A DNA stretch of 64,000 bases from assembly GCF_003675385.1 (NCBI RefSeq), contig NZ_RCWZ01000004.1, forward strand, positions 1,095,671-1,159,670, written 5' to 3'. Below the pieces are notes generated by a model. It was not told the DNA's origin. It ran no database searches and saw only the letters and a list, made by a program, of their open reading frames with translations. Made by a program: the position numbers and the translations under genes. Below are positions 8,783 through 16,768 of the stretch, piece after piece. The stretch comes from Mucilaginibacter kameinonensis. Its GTDB lineage: Bacteria > Bacteroidota > Bacteroidia > Sphingobacteriales > Sphingobacteriaceae. The stretch's first letter is position 1; every line of letters starts with the position of its first letter.

Positions 8783-9709
8783 TTAAACGCCGATATAGCT
8801 GCTGATCTTAGGCATAAGCGCGCCGAGCGCCACGCCGATATTAAAGGATGCGGTGTAGTTGACCGTATTTGTCTTTACGTTCCCCTGGTTATCGGTGCCA
8901 TTCGCATCTACTCCGAACTGCATAAAGCGATTAGCGATACCGGTTAGGAAGATAAATGGGCAATCATACAACAGCCGGATCAGGCCGTGAGTAGATTCCA
9001 TCGAACCAATTGGCAAGCCAAGGTTTGCATCCGTGATGGCTTTCATCGCGGCAGGGTCAGATTTCGGGAACTCCTTATAATCGGTGACATTGACCGAGCT
9101 TAAAGCTACATAGTTGATGTCCCACAAAAACTCGATGGTATCTGCGGGAAAGAAGTACGGCTTCAGCAGGTTCTGCGCGATGGCTTTTTTGGTGGCGGAA
9201 TCGATGCTGTCGAAAAATGCAGGCGCAATCGCCGAGGCGATGAGCTGATCGGTGTGCGCGGGGTCAGACCAGTTACTGTCCGGGTTAGGGTTTAGCGGGT
9301 CAGCGTGGTAATTATGAATGAATACATTGGAACCCATGACCACGCAGCCATTATGATTTTCCAGTTTGGAACCGTATGCACCTGTTCCGAGGGCCACGGT
9401 CAGACTTGGCGGTTCAGGGGAGTAATTCAGGATCTTGGGCATATCCAGCGCCTTGCCCTCCGAACTGGATGGGTTCGGTTTGGAAATCATCAGGTCTTCG
9501 ATACACCATAATTCGAACTGCTGTCCGGGAAAGGCAGTCCAGACAGCCCTTGGCAACACGGTGCCTTTGGGTTTATTCCAGGGATAATAAGTTAAGGAGG
9601 ACGGATCGGGGTCAGGAAAATTAGCCGGTCTGAACAATTTATGCACCAAGGCATTCAGGATCGGCTCGACTTCAAATTGCTTATTGGCAATGAGCAGGAT
9701 ACGTTTCAT
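8783..9709 (-). CDS. Divergent nucleoside phosphorylase-like protein
   Basis: The 308-residue protein is not a standard annotated enzyme, but its segment order recalls the nucleoside phosphorylase/MTA-SAH nucleosidase fold: an opening strand RILLIANKQFEVEPIL, a glycine turn SLTVALGTGAYG, NGCVVMGSNVFIHNY, and a late SMESTHGLIRLL segment that resembles the substrate-binding Met-Glu of this superfamily, followed by CPFIFLTGIANR where classical enzymes have a Ser-Asp pair. The usual catalytic Asp is not evident. No signal peptide is visible. It is followed after 18 bases by the barrel-protein gene. The fold assignment is an inference from motif order and needs structure prediction; catalytic activity is unproven. 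Confidence 0.45.
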   Translation of the reverse strand: MKRILLIANKQFEVEPILNALVHKLFRPANFPDPDPSSLTYYPWNKPKGTVLPRAVWTAFPGQQFELWCIEDLMISKPNPSSSEGKALDMPKILNYSPEPPSLTVALGTGAYGSKLENHNGCVVMGSNVFIHNYHADPLNPNPDSNWSDPAHTDQLIASAIAPAFFDSIDSATKKAIAQNLLKPYFFPADTIEFLWDINYVALSSVNVTDYKEFPKSDPAAMKAITDANLGLPIGSMESTHGLIRLLYDCPFIFLTGIANRFMQFGVDANGTDNQGNVKTNTVNYTASFNIGVALGALMPKISSYIGV

Positions 9710-9776
9710 GATAAAAGGGTTAAAGGTCCCACAATATATAGTTTTAACCGCTGATTATCAAATCCCTACAAAATAG

Positions 9777-9808
9777 AAAAGCCCAAGCAATCGCTGCCGG
9801 GCCTTTCC
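9777..9808 (-). terminator. Probable terminator after the hypothetical gene
   Basis: On the minus strand AAAGGCCC pairs imperfectly with GGGCTTTT across a 13-base loop and runs into TTTTCTATTTTG. It lies about 65 bases beyond the stop of the gene ending at 9874. The stem has a bulge, so confidence is moderate. Confidence 0.45.
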
Positions 9809-9873
9809 AACCTAAACCTTATCACATGCCGGCTGGAAGCCGGCTGAATATAACGGCAAGTTAATCAAAATTA

Positions 9874-10305
9874 TTATCGTTTCAGGTTCCTGACCGCTTC
9901 TTCGGCAGGCGGGTCAGGTTTTACGGTGTAGATATCTTTGGGTTTGATGTCCAGCATACCTACCAGTAGTTCCTTGAATGTGGCATACGTATTTCCCTTA
10001 TGTTCGTATTTGTCATTCATAAGCGCGTTCACATAGTCATCATAATCCTCTTTGCCGTTCAGGAATACATTGGAATAATTACCCTCTTTATATTCTGCCC
10101 GCCCATAAATGAACATATCCAGTTCCTCGTAGCGGTGTACAAAATCCAGCCCGAGGTGCACCCCGATCTGCAGTATCACATCTTGGTTGGGCACCCAACT
10201 GGTACGGTAACTTACCCGGTCATCTTCACGACTGATCTCAACCATTTGGCCATGGTCACTTTTTACAAAATCCGGCAAAATAACCTTTCCTTTTCGTAAT
10301 TGCAT
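9874..10305 (-). CDS. Hypothetical cytosolic protein
   Basis: The family is not recognised. The 143-residue product has no signal peptide or membrane helix; it is rich in Asp, Glu and Lys and has a mixed alpha/beta look. The longer frame opens at an ATG at 10347, but that codon lies in the loop of the terminator hairpin of the tRNA gene upstream, and its first residues (MVAYPFLFPYNGLL) are unconvincing. The ATG at 10305 (MQLRKGKVILPDF) is therefore chosen. The gene may depend on read-through of that terminator or on an unseen promoter. Confidence 0.55.
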   Translation of the reverse strand: MQLRKGKVILPDFVKSDHGQMVEISREDDRVSYRTSWVPNQDVILQIGVHLGLDFVHRYEELDMFIYGRAEYKEGNYSNVFLNGKEDYDDYVNALMNDKYEHKGNTYATFKELLVGMLDIKPKDIYTVKPDPPAEEAVRNLKR

Positions 10306-10331
10306 CAATAGGCCATTATATGGAAATAAAA

Positions 10332-10365
10332 AAGGGTAAGCGACCATTAAAATGTGCTTACCCTT
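10332..10365 (-). terminator. Terminator of tRNA-Asn
   Basis: A perfect 10-bp stem (AAGGGTAAGC at 10332-10341 with GCTTACCCTT at 10356-10365) is followed on the minus strand by TTTTTTATTT. It begins five bases after the 3' end of the tRNA. Confidence 0.85.
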
Positions 10366-10369
10366 AGTG

Positions 10370-10443
10370 CTCCTGAGGCTGGGCTCGAACCAGCGACCCT
10401 CTGATTAACAGTCAGATGCTCTAACCGGCTGAGCTACTCAGGA
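10370..10443 (-). tRNA. tRNA-Asn (anticodon GTT)
   Basis: The minus strand folds into a full cloverleaf. The acceptor stem is TCCTGAG/CTCAGGA, the D arm contains AGCCGGTTA, the anticodon arm is TCTGA-CTGTTAA-TCAGA with GTT as anticodon, and the T arm is GCTGG-TTCGAGC-CCAGC. The discriminator base is G and the CCA end is not encoded (the sequence continues CAC). It is flanked by a promoter with both elements and a strong terminator, so it is a single-gene unit. Confidence 0.97.
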
Positions 10444-10748
10444 ATCTAATCCGGTTTGGAGTGGGGCAAAGGTAAAAACTCGTCCGATATTTCACAATTT
10501 TTATTCAAAAAAATTTCAAATATTTTTCACGATGCTTTTTTTGTGCTGATTATGTGCCATTTATAGGTTAAAACGTATTATCATTTTTTATCGTCTGCCT
10601 AACTTTTCATTCCTTTTCCCTTTTTGCCAGTGTTTAAATTATCAAATTATGCTTTCCCTGATGAAAATCCGTGTCACAAATCAGCATCGATGAATGATTA
10701 TCCCTTATTTTTCGCAATATTTGCGCCGAAAAATATAAATATCTTTAC
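10444..10748. other. Intergenic region between tRNA-Asn and the PfkB kinase gene
   Basis: This divergent gap of 305 bases holds the tRNA promoter near its left end. Near its right end is a small nested palindrome (CGCAATATTTGCG with flanking TTTTT/AAAAA, about 10708-10733). A -7-like site for the kinase gene is not clear. No small gene was found. Confidence 0.5.
10467..10497 (-). promoter_or_regulatory. Promoter of tRNA-Asn
   Basis: On the minus strand TTG (10497-10495), a 20-base spacer and TACCTTTG (10474-10467) fit the Bacteroidota primary-sigma consensus TTG-N19-21-TAnnTTTG. The -7 box is 23 bases before the mature tRNA. Confidence 0.7.
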
Positions 10749-11663
10749 ATGAGTTTGTTAGTTATTGGCACTGTGGCGTTTGATGCCATTGAAACCCCTT
10801 TTGGTAAAACCGATAAAATAGTAGGCGGCTCTGCAACTTTTGCAAGTTTGGGCGCTTCTTACTTTTATGATAAAATAAAAATTGTTGCTGTTGTTGGCGA
10901 CGATTTCCCTCAGCACGAAATTGAGGACCTACAAAACCACAACGTTAATACCGAAGGCCTGCAGATAAAACAGGGCGAAAAATCATTTTTCTGGAGCGGT
11001 CGTTACCATAACGACATGAACAGCCGCGATACCCTGGTAACCGAGCTTAATGTACTGGAAGCCTTTGATCCTATTATTCCGGATAGCTATCAGGATTGCG
11101 AATACCTGATGCTGGGCAACCTGTCGCCACAAGTACAGCAAACAGTAATCAGCCGACTTAAAAATCGCCCTAAGCTTATTGTAATGGACACCATGAACTT
11201 TTGGATGGACATTGCCCTTGATGAGTTGTTAAAAACCATACAAATGGTTGATGTTTTAACCATCAATGATGCCGAGGCACGCCAATTATCAGGCGAGTTT
11301 TCACTGGTTAAGGCTGCACGTAAAATATTAACCATGGGCCCTAAATACCTCATCATTAAAAAAGGTGAGCATGGTGCATTATTGTTCCATGAAAATCAGA
11401 TCTTCAGCGCCCCGGCCCTTCCATTAGCCGAGGTATTTGACCCTACAGGTGCCGGCGATACGTTTGCAGGTGGTTTTATTGGCTATATGGCCAAAGTGGG
11501 TACCGTTAACTTCAATAACATGAAAAACGCTATCATTTTCGGCTCGGCCTTAGCTTCATTCTGCGTTGAAAAGTTTGGATCTGAAAGGTTAAGAAACCTG
11601 AGCGAAGAGGAAATTGCCAATCGCATCCAGGAGTTTGTTGGCCTGTCTAAATTTGAATTGTAA
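10749..11663 (+). CDS. PfkB family sugar/nucleoside kinase
   Basis: The 304-residue protein carries the PfkB/ribokinase signatures: an N-terminal GTVAFDAIETPFG with the substrate-binding glycines GGSATFASLGAS, and the C-terminal DPTGAGDTFAGGFIGY, which holds the anion hole and catalytic Asp. These enzymes transfer phosphate from ATP to a sugar or nucleoside in the cytosol. The substrate cannot be assigned from the motifs alone; close Bacteroidota proteins are generally called sugar or adenosine kinases. It stands alone, followed by a palindromic repeat 41 bases after its stop. Confidence 0.9.
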   Translation: MSLLVIGTVAFDAIETPFGKTDKIVGGSATFASLGASYFYDKIKIVAVVGDDFPQHEIEDLQNHNVNTEGLQIKQGEKSFFWSGRYHNDMNSRDTLVTELNVLEAFDPIIPDSYQDCEYLMLGNLSPQVQQTVISRLKNRPKLIVMDTMNFWMDIALDELLKTIQMVDVLTINDAEARQLSGEFSLVKAARKILTMGPKYLIIKKGEHGALLFHENQIFSAPALPLAEVFDPTGAGDTFAGGFIGYMAKVGTVNFNNMKNAIIFGSALASFCVEKFGSERLRNLSEEEIANRIQEFVGLSKFEL

Positions 11664-11703
11664 CGTCCCTTTCCTCTATTTTTAGGATCTACTTATATTA
11701 CAG

Positions 11704-11849
11704 AAAATGTCATTTCGATAGAGCGGCGGCGGGCTGAGAGATGGAGCGAAAGAGAAATCTTATACAACTATGCCAGTACAAGCAGGGTGTAGAAGATTTC
11801 TCCTCACCTCCAATGCCCCCCTACCCTTGGTTCGTCGAAATGGCATTTT
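11704..11849. repeat. CATTTCGA-type intergenic palindromic element
   Basis: Outer arms AAAATGTCATTTCGA (11704-11718) and TCGAAATGGCATTTT (11835-11849) are inverted with one mismatch. An inner pair, AGAGAAATCTT near 11751 and AAGATTTCTC near 11794, is also inverted. Layout and arm sequence are related to the TCATTGCGAG elements at 15799 and 30556. No coding potential. Confidence 0.75.
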
Positions 11850-11895
11850 TTATTTACTTAGGAAAGACTCAAAACCAAGCCCCATATGCATAAGT

Positions 11896-12138
11896 TTATG
11901 CAGGCCTTAGTTTTCCTACCTTTACAAACTTCTCAAATACTGTTTCGGTATGCGGGGCGTCTGGAAGTTCATCTGTCAGATCCTGACCAGCCCAGTGCTC
12001 ATAATGTTTACCATTACGCCATAGGCGACTTTCGGTAACATCATAAATATCACCTTTATAAGCTACCCAAATCTGTGGTTTATCCTGACCGTTACGCAGG
12101 GCCAACTGTGATTTTGTATATATCGGCAGCTCAATCAT
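11896..12138 (-). CDS. Cytochrome b5-like heme-binding protein
   Basis: An 80-residue single-domain protein of the cytochrome b5 fold: YTKSQLALRNGQDKPQIWVAYKG at the start, VYDVT-like IYDVTES, then GKHYEHWAGQDLT and LPDAPHTETVFEKF, whose histidines are the expected heme ligands. It has no signal peptide or anchor, so it is probably cytosolic or a soluble partner of a membrane enzyme. It overlaps the lycopene cyclase gene by four bases and is the last gene of the carotenoid operon. A redox role in carotenoid modification is an inference from position only. Confidence 0.82.
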   Translation of the reverse strand: MIELPIYTKSQLALRNGQDKPQIWVAYKGDIYDVTESRLWRNGKHYEHWAGQDLTDELPDAPHTETVFEKFVKVGKLRPA

Positions 12139-12815
12139 CGACTTAATTTCCGTTGTTTAAAATACTCAAAGAAACCAATATTCATGAGCAATAAGGCCAT
12201 CAGGTAAAAATGATCTTCAAAAGGGATAGTGCCTACACGTTTTCCTATATTCTCGGCATTATTATATAGCACAATGGGTACCGAAGTTAATATGCCATTC
12301 ACAATATAAAACGGCAGAAGCGCTACAAAGTACGCCAGGTAATACCGGTTAAGCCAATCAGCCTTAAAAACATACTGAATCAGTAAAACTAATACCGGCA
12401 ACAAACCGAAAGTAACCGTGGTATAAAGCCGGTCATGATAAAATATAAGCATCATTATGCTCAGCAATATTACCATGCTGCTTATAATACTGGTGAGCCT
12501 GTATGGCATCAGCCATTTAAGGTAATGATTTAGACATGCATAAATGAATATGCAAGCAAAAGGCACCGTTAAAAAAAACAGCATTTCCTCTAAGGGCAAA
12601 CCAAAAAACTTGATACCGATGATATAAGCCGGATTAAACGACCAAACGCCATGGATGGTAAAAAGCACATCCCAAAACAAAAAAAACAAACCTGTAATTG
12701 CCATGCCCGGCCAAATAAACTTCCAGCTTTTATAAAAAGCTACCCTTTTATCAAACGAAAGCACCACAGGAAAAAACACCGTGAGCAAATTGATCAATAA
12801 ATAGGCGTATCTCAC
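12135..12815 (-). CDS. Lycopene cyclase domain protein (fused CrtYc/CrtYd type)
   Basis: The 226-residue protein has about seven membrane helices and two copies of the lycopene cyclase domain motif: GLPLEEMLFFL near residue 78 and TIPFEDHFYLM near residue 200. This is the heterodimeric-type cyclase in fused form, which closes the ends of lycopene to beta rings in the membrane. It overlaps the genes on both sides by four bases, so it belongs to one operon with crtB. No separate hydroxylase or ketolase is in the window, so a cyclised carotene is the minimum predicted product. Confidence 0.88.
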   Translation of the reverse strand: MRYAYLLINLLTVFFPVVLSFDKRVAFYKSWKFIWPGMAITGLFFLFWDVLFTIHGVWSFNPAYIIGIKFFGLPLEEMLFFLTVPFACIFIYACLNHYLKWLMPYRLTSIISSMVILLSIMMLIFYHDRLYTTVTFGLLPVLVLLIQYVFKADWLNRYYLAYFVALLPFYIVNGILTSVPIVLYNNAENIGKRVGTIPFEDHFYLMALLLMNIGFFEYFKQRKLSR

Positions 12816-13357
12816 GTAAGTTCGGTTAAATGTTTATTTAATACCTGGTTTTGTGCCGGTGTACATCTTTTGGAATGGATCAGGAATTTGATAATCGCTA
12901 TGGTTAATTCCTTATCGGCCGAACCGTAGTTCTTTCTATCAAGCTGGGCTATGATATCTTCACTATCTACAGCAAGATCTTTATTAAACCCTAAAATTGA
13001 AGGCACATTATGCTCGATAGAAAAGCGCATGAACCTGATCTCGATATTATGCGGATCGGCGGTTACGGCCAGCTTAAATACCTTTTCTGATCTGTTCAGG
13101 TATTTTACTTTCGAATATGGGTTCCAGGCATGTTTGGCTTTCAGCGCCAGTAAAGCACCTATGAAACCATTTACGATACCACTTTTCTCTTTGATACTAT
13201 TAAGGCTATTATACAATGAGTCGGTCAGTTGGCTTTTATCAATGGCGATAACCATTTGTTTGCGCAGTACTTTAAGATTAGGTTCTTCGGCCTCAACTGA
13301 TTGAAAAATGAATACCAACGCCAAAATATTGACGATAAAAAAAATCTTCCTGAACAT
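12812..13357 (-). CDS. Conserved exported protein of the carotenoid operon, function unknown
   Basis: A 181-residue product with a signal peptide or single N-terminal helix (MFRKIFFIVNILALVFIFQ). The rest is helical and charged, with a conserved-looking core (YLNRSEKVFKLAVTADPHNI, then EIRFMRFSIEHNVPSILGF). No enzymatic motif is recognised. It lies between crtB (one-base overlap) and the cyclase gene (four-base overlap), so it is made together with them and may act at the membrane with the pathway. That link rests on position. Confidence 0.7.
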   Translation of the reverse strand: MFRKIFFIVNILALVFIFQSVEAEEPNLKVLRKQMVIAIDKSQLTDSLYNSLNSIKEKSGIVNGFIGALLALKAKHAWNPYSKVKYLNRSEKVFKLAVTADPHNIEIRFMRFSIEHNVPSILGFNKDLAVDSEDIIAQLDRKNYGSADKELTIAIIKFLIHSKRCTPAQNQVLNKHLTELT

Positions 13358-14190
13358 TAAATAACATTTAACTTTTGCTGCAGCACAGCCTTGATATATA
13401 AACTCATTTTGCGTGCATCCGATACCCTGATGCGTTTTTGTAGTATGACGTTGGCAGGTGTATAACTTATTTTTTTAAACAACTGCAGGTAGTAAATATA
13501 AGCAATGTAAACCCCAAGCCGCGTACCAACCGGTAGACGTTTTATCCCTTCAAAAGCCTCATCAAAGTTGTGCTTAATTTCGGCTTCAATGGTAAGTTTA
13601 TCTTGCTCGGTAAAATTATTAAAATCAATCCCCGGAAAATAGGTACGGCCGCGTTCGGTATAATCGGCCTTAACATCACGCAAAAAATTAACCTTCTGGA
13701 ACGCTGCCCCCAGGCTTCGGGCTTTAGGAATTAATGACTGATATAAAGCATCATCGCTTGTAAATACCCTCAGGCACATCAAACCAATAACCTCCGCCGA
13801 GCCGTAGATATAAGTCTGATAACTTTCTTTATCATAGGCCTTATTATCCAGGTCCATCGCCATCGATCGCAGAAAAGCCCTGATCAATTCATGATCAATA
13901 TGATACTGATTAACAATTTGCTGAAAGGAATGAATAACCGGGTTGGTACTGATCCCCTCTTTGATAGCCCGAAATGTTTCGTCGCTGAACCTGTTTATCA
14001 GTTGCTGCTGATCGTAATCATGAAAGGTATCCACAATTTCATCGGCATAACGTACAAAACCATAAATGGCATAGATGGGATACCGGAAACTTTTATCGAA
14101 AGTTTTAATGCCGAGACTAAATGAAGTGCTGTACTTTTTAGTTATCAGTTTACTGCATTCAAAACAGGCTTCATCGTACAGGTTCATCAT
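13357..14190 (-). CDS. crtB: Phytoene synthase
   Basis: The 277-residue protein (from the chosen start) carries the squalene/phytoene synthase signatures: SFSLGIKTFDKSFRYPIYAIYG, the first Asp-rich motif YADEIVDTFHDYD, and the second region FQKVNFLRDVKADYTERGRTYFP. It condenses two geranylgeranyl diphosphates to phytoene. The frame is open to an ATG at 14214, but a -7-like box at 14219-14212 overlaps that codon, and homologues start near MMNLYDEACF, so the ATG at 14190 is preferred. It heads the operon crtB-hypothetical-cyclase-cytochrome b5 and diverges from crtI across about 100 bases. Confidence 0.95.
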   Translation of the reverse strand: MMNLYDEACFECSKLITKKYSTSFSLGIKTFDKSFRYPIYAIYGFVRYADEIVDTFHDYDQQQLINRFSDETFRAIKEGISTNPVIHSFQQIVNQYHIDHELIRAFLRSMAMDLDNKAYDKESYQTYIYGSAEVIGLMCLRVFTSDDALYQSLIPKARSLGAAFQKVNFLRDVKADYTERGRTYFPGIDFNNFTEQDKLTIEAEIKHNFDEAFEGIKRLPVGTRLGVYIAYIYYLQLFKKISYTPANVILQKRIRVSDARKMSLYIKAVLQQKLNVI

Positions 14191-14211
14191 TGGCCTTCGC
14201 GTGGTCATTTT

Positions 14212-14219
14212 CAAAAGTA
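14212..14219 (-). promoter_or_regulatory. Candidate -7 box for the crtB operon
   Basis: TACTTTTG on the minus strand matches TAnnTTTG. No clear -33 TTG stands at 19-21 bases. If used, it places transcription start inside the longer crtB frame and supports the start at 14190. Confidence 0.35.
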
Positions 14220-14288
14220 CAAATTCAAAGCCGTATTGTTTTTTAATGGGCCTAAAACAATTTGCTTACCTTGGGCTTCACATTAAAC

Positions 14289-15770
14289 ATGAGCAGCAGC
14301 AAGCATATTATTGTTATTGGATCGGGCTTTGCAGGGTTATCAGCAGCCTGTGTTTTAGCTAAAGAAGGTTATAAGGTTACCATATTGGAAAAGAATGATC
14401 AGCCCGGCGGTCGTGCCCGGGTTTGGGGACAGAACGGCTTTAGGTTTGATATGGGGCCAAGCTGGTACTGGATGCCCGATGTGTTTGAAAACTTCTTCGC
14501 GCTGTTTGGTAAAAAAACTACCGACTATTATCAGCTCAAAAGACTTGATCCCGGCTATCGCGTTTATTACGGTCAAAATGAGATACTTGATGTACCGGCA
14601 TCCATGACCGAGCTTGAAGCTTTATTTGAACAAATAGAGCCTGGCAGCAGCACCGCTTTACGCCAATTTTTGAACCAGGCAAAGTATAAATATAAAGTAG
14701 GCATGGGCGAATATGTTTTCCGCCCCTCCCACTCTATTACCGAATTTATCGACTTTAACCTCATCAAAAAAAGCTTCAGCATTCAGTTGTTGACCAGCAT
14801 GAGCAGTCATGTGCGCAAGTATTTTAAAAATCCCAAACTGGTTAAGCTTCTGGAGTTCCCGGTGTTGTTTTTAGGTGCTACCCCGCAAAACACACCTGCC
14901 ATGTACAGCATGATGAATTATGCCGACCTGTCGCTTGGAACATGGTACCCCATGGGTGGTATGAACGAAATAGTAAAAGCGATGGTAAGCCTGGCTACCG
15001 AACTTGGTGTTGAAATTGAACTAAACACAGAGGTTACAAAGATCAACGTAAAAGATAAACGGGTTGACACCATACAAACCAACAAAGGCGTATTTAACGC
15101 CGATATGGTAATTGCCGGAGCCGATTATGAGCATGTTGACCAGCATCTGCTTGATGACCCCCATCGCAATTACACGCCTAAATACTGGAACAGCCGAACT
15201 ATGTCGCCTTCCAGCCTGCTTTTTTATATCGGCACCAATAAAAAAGTACCCGGCATACAGCATCATAATTTATTTTTTGATGAAGATTTTGAACTGCATG
15301 CTAAAGAAATTTACACGTCACCGCAATGGCCAACTAACCCATTGTTCTACGTATGCTGCAGTTCAAAAACAGATAACACAGTAGCTCCCGAAGGCGGCGA
15401 AAACCTATTTTTCCTGATGCCTATTGCTCCGGGATTAAATGACGACGAAAGCACGCGCGCAAAATACTTTAACCTGATGATGGACAGGTTTGCCCATATT
15501 CTCGGGCAGGACATCCGCAGCTCAATAGTAGTGAAACGGAGTTACGCGCTTAATGATTTTAAGAGCGATTATCACTCATTTAAGGGCAACGCTTACGGTT
15601 TGGCCAATACACTTGCGCAAACGGCTTTTTTTAAACCAGCCATGCGGGCAAAACACATTAACAATTTACTATATACCGGGCAACTTACGGTACCGGGTCC
15701 GGGCGTGCCGCCGGCGATTATTTCGGGGCAGGTAGTGGCTGGGGAAGCAATGAAAATATTAGTGGATTAG
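14289..15770 (+). CDS. crtI: Phytoene desaturase
   Basis: The 493-residue protein has the N-terminal FAD-binding fold IIVIGSGFAGLSAACVLAKE with the acidic end of the second strand and GGRARVW, and the C-terminal CrtI signature LLYTGQLTVPGPGVPPAIIS. It introduces double bonds into phytoene to give lycopene, at the membrane. The frame is open 27 bases further upstream, but MSSSKHIIVIGSG at 14289 places the nucleotide-binding strand at the normal distance from the start. It is divergent from crtB, which allows joint control from the short shared promoter region. Confidence 0.95.
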   Translation: MSSSKHIIVIGSGFAGLSAACVLAKEGYKVTILEKNDQPGGRARVWGQNGFRFDMGPSWYWMPDVFENFFALFGKKTTDYYQLKRLDPGYRVYYGQNEILDVPASMTELEALFEQIEPGSSTALRQFLNQAKYKYKVGMGEYVFRPSHSITEFIDFNLIKKSFSIQLLTSMSSHVRKYFKNPKLVKLLEFPVLFLGATPQNTPAMYSMMNYADLSLGTWYPMGGMNEIVKAMVSLATELGVEIELNTEVTKINVKDKRVDTIQTNKGVFNADMVIAGADYEHVDQHLLDDPHRNYTPKYWNSRTMSPSSLLFYIGTNKKVPGIQHHNLFFDEDFELHAKEIYTSPQWPTNPLFYVCCSSKTDNTVAPEGGENLFFLMPIAPGLNDDESTRAKYFNLMMDRFAHILGQDIRSSIVVKRSYALNDFKSDYHSFKGNAYGLANTLAQTAFFKPAMRAKHINNLLYTGQLTVPGPGVPPAIISGQVVAGEAMKILVD

Positions 15771-15798
15771 CGACTATTGTTTTAAAAAGCATAAAACC

Positions 15799-15884
15799 AT
15801 GTCATTGCGAGCGCAGCGCGGCAATCGCACGGAAGCATGGCCGCCCTGTATAGCATGCGATTGCTTCGTGCCTCGCAATGACAT
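15799..15884. repeat. TCATTGCGAG-family palindromic element, copy 1
   Basis: Perfect 13-bp outer arms (ATGTCATTGCGAG at 15799-15811 and complement at 15872-15884) enclose a second perfect 9-bp pair (GCAATCGCA at 15821-15829, TGCGATTGC at 15856-15864). The sequence is closely shared with the copy at 30556. It lies 28 bases after the crtI stop and before a bidirectional terminator. Confidence 0.9.
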
Positions 15885-15912
15885 TTTTTTATACCACTCC
15901 TCTTTACAAACA

Positions 15913-15938
15913 AAAACCCGCCTCATTGGGCGGGTTTT
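15913..15938. terminator. Bidirectional terminator between crtI and the ECF sigma gene
   Basis: A 10-bp stem (AAAACCCGCC at 15913-15922 and GGCGGGTTTT at 15929-15938) has a 6-base loop and A/T flanks on both sides. The genes on either side converge on it. Confidence 0.85.
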
Positions 15939-15968
15939 CTATAATATATGATGGAGTTTAATTGAATA

Positions 15969-16505
15969 TTAATTCTCTGCGTAAACGGGTTTGGCGATTC
16001 CGTTATCATATGCTTTAAGATTTTTCTTAAGCAGTTTACGTGCTACGTGAATACGGGTTTTTACTGTGCCGATAGGAATATCCAGGTGATCGGCAATTTC
16101 ATGGTATTTATGGCCTTCAAAATACATGGTGAAGGGTACATAATAATCTTCAGGCAGCCTGTCTAAAGCTTTTTTAATATCATCCATTACAAATTTGGCT
16201 TCGCCCTGGTTTTTGGTTGAACTAAATACCAGGTTAGGTGATGAAATTTCATCACTTTTAGTAACGAAGGTGCTCATTTTAACAAAACGGCGATAGTTGT
16301 TGATGAACGTATTTTTCATGATGGTATATAACCATCCTTTTAAATTGGTGCCTTCCTTAAACTTGTTGTAATAAGTTATGGCCTTCAACATTGTATCCTG
16401 GACAAGGTCGTTAGCATCGTCTGCGTCGTGCGTGAAGTGTAAAGCGTATGATCTTAAAGAAGTCGCCTGACGTAGTACAAGGGTGTTAAACTCAATCTTT
16501 GTCAT
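15969..16505 (-). CDS. ECF-type RNA polymerase sigma factor
   Basis: The 178-residue protein has sigma region 2 (YALHFTHDADDANDLVQDTM, then GTNLKGWLYTIMKNTFINNY) and region 4 (LPEDYYVPFTMYFEGHKYHE, then IPIGTVKTRIHVARKLLKK). It directs RNA polymerase to a set of promoters that cannot be deduced here. The start at 16505 (MTKIEFNTLVLRQA) is preferred to the longer frame because it matches the usual N-terminus of the family. No anti-sigma gene is adjacent. A 263-base AT-rich leader with no recognised gene precedes it. Confidence 0.92.
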   Translation of the reverse strand: MTKIEFNTLVLRQATSLRSYALHFTHDADDANDLVQDTMLKAITYYNKFKEGTNLKGWLYTIMKNTFINNYRRFVKMSTFVTKSDEISSPNLVFSSTKNQGEAKFVMDDIKKALDRLPEDYYVPFTMYFEGHKYHEIADHLDIPIGTVKTRIHVARKLLKKNLKAYDNGIAKPVYAEN

Positions 16506-16768
16506 TTTGTTAAAGTTTTGTGTTAACAATTAGACAAGCATGATGCCACTAACCCAAAATGTGTGGTAAAAACTCTACATTTTAATTTCAGCACCTATTA
16601 GCTATCAATGTGTACATCTAACACATTAATAACAATTACATCACTGAAAAACAGGCACTTAAATGATAATACAAGTAAAAACAAGCTTATTAAGACAATT
16701 ATTTGTAACAGGAATGTTATTTAGAACAAATTTTATTTAAAACAAGAATTCACTTTAAATAAACTTAT

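Noticed and set aside
15799..15884. Factor-independent terminator
   Set aside because: The long double-armed palindrome recurs elsewhere and a proper terminator with T-run follows; it is a repeat element.
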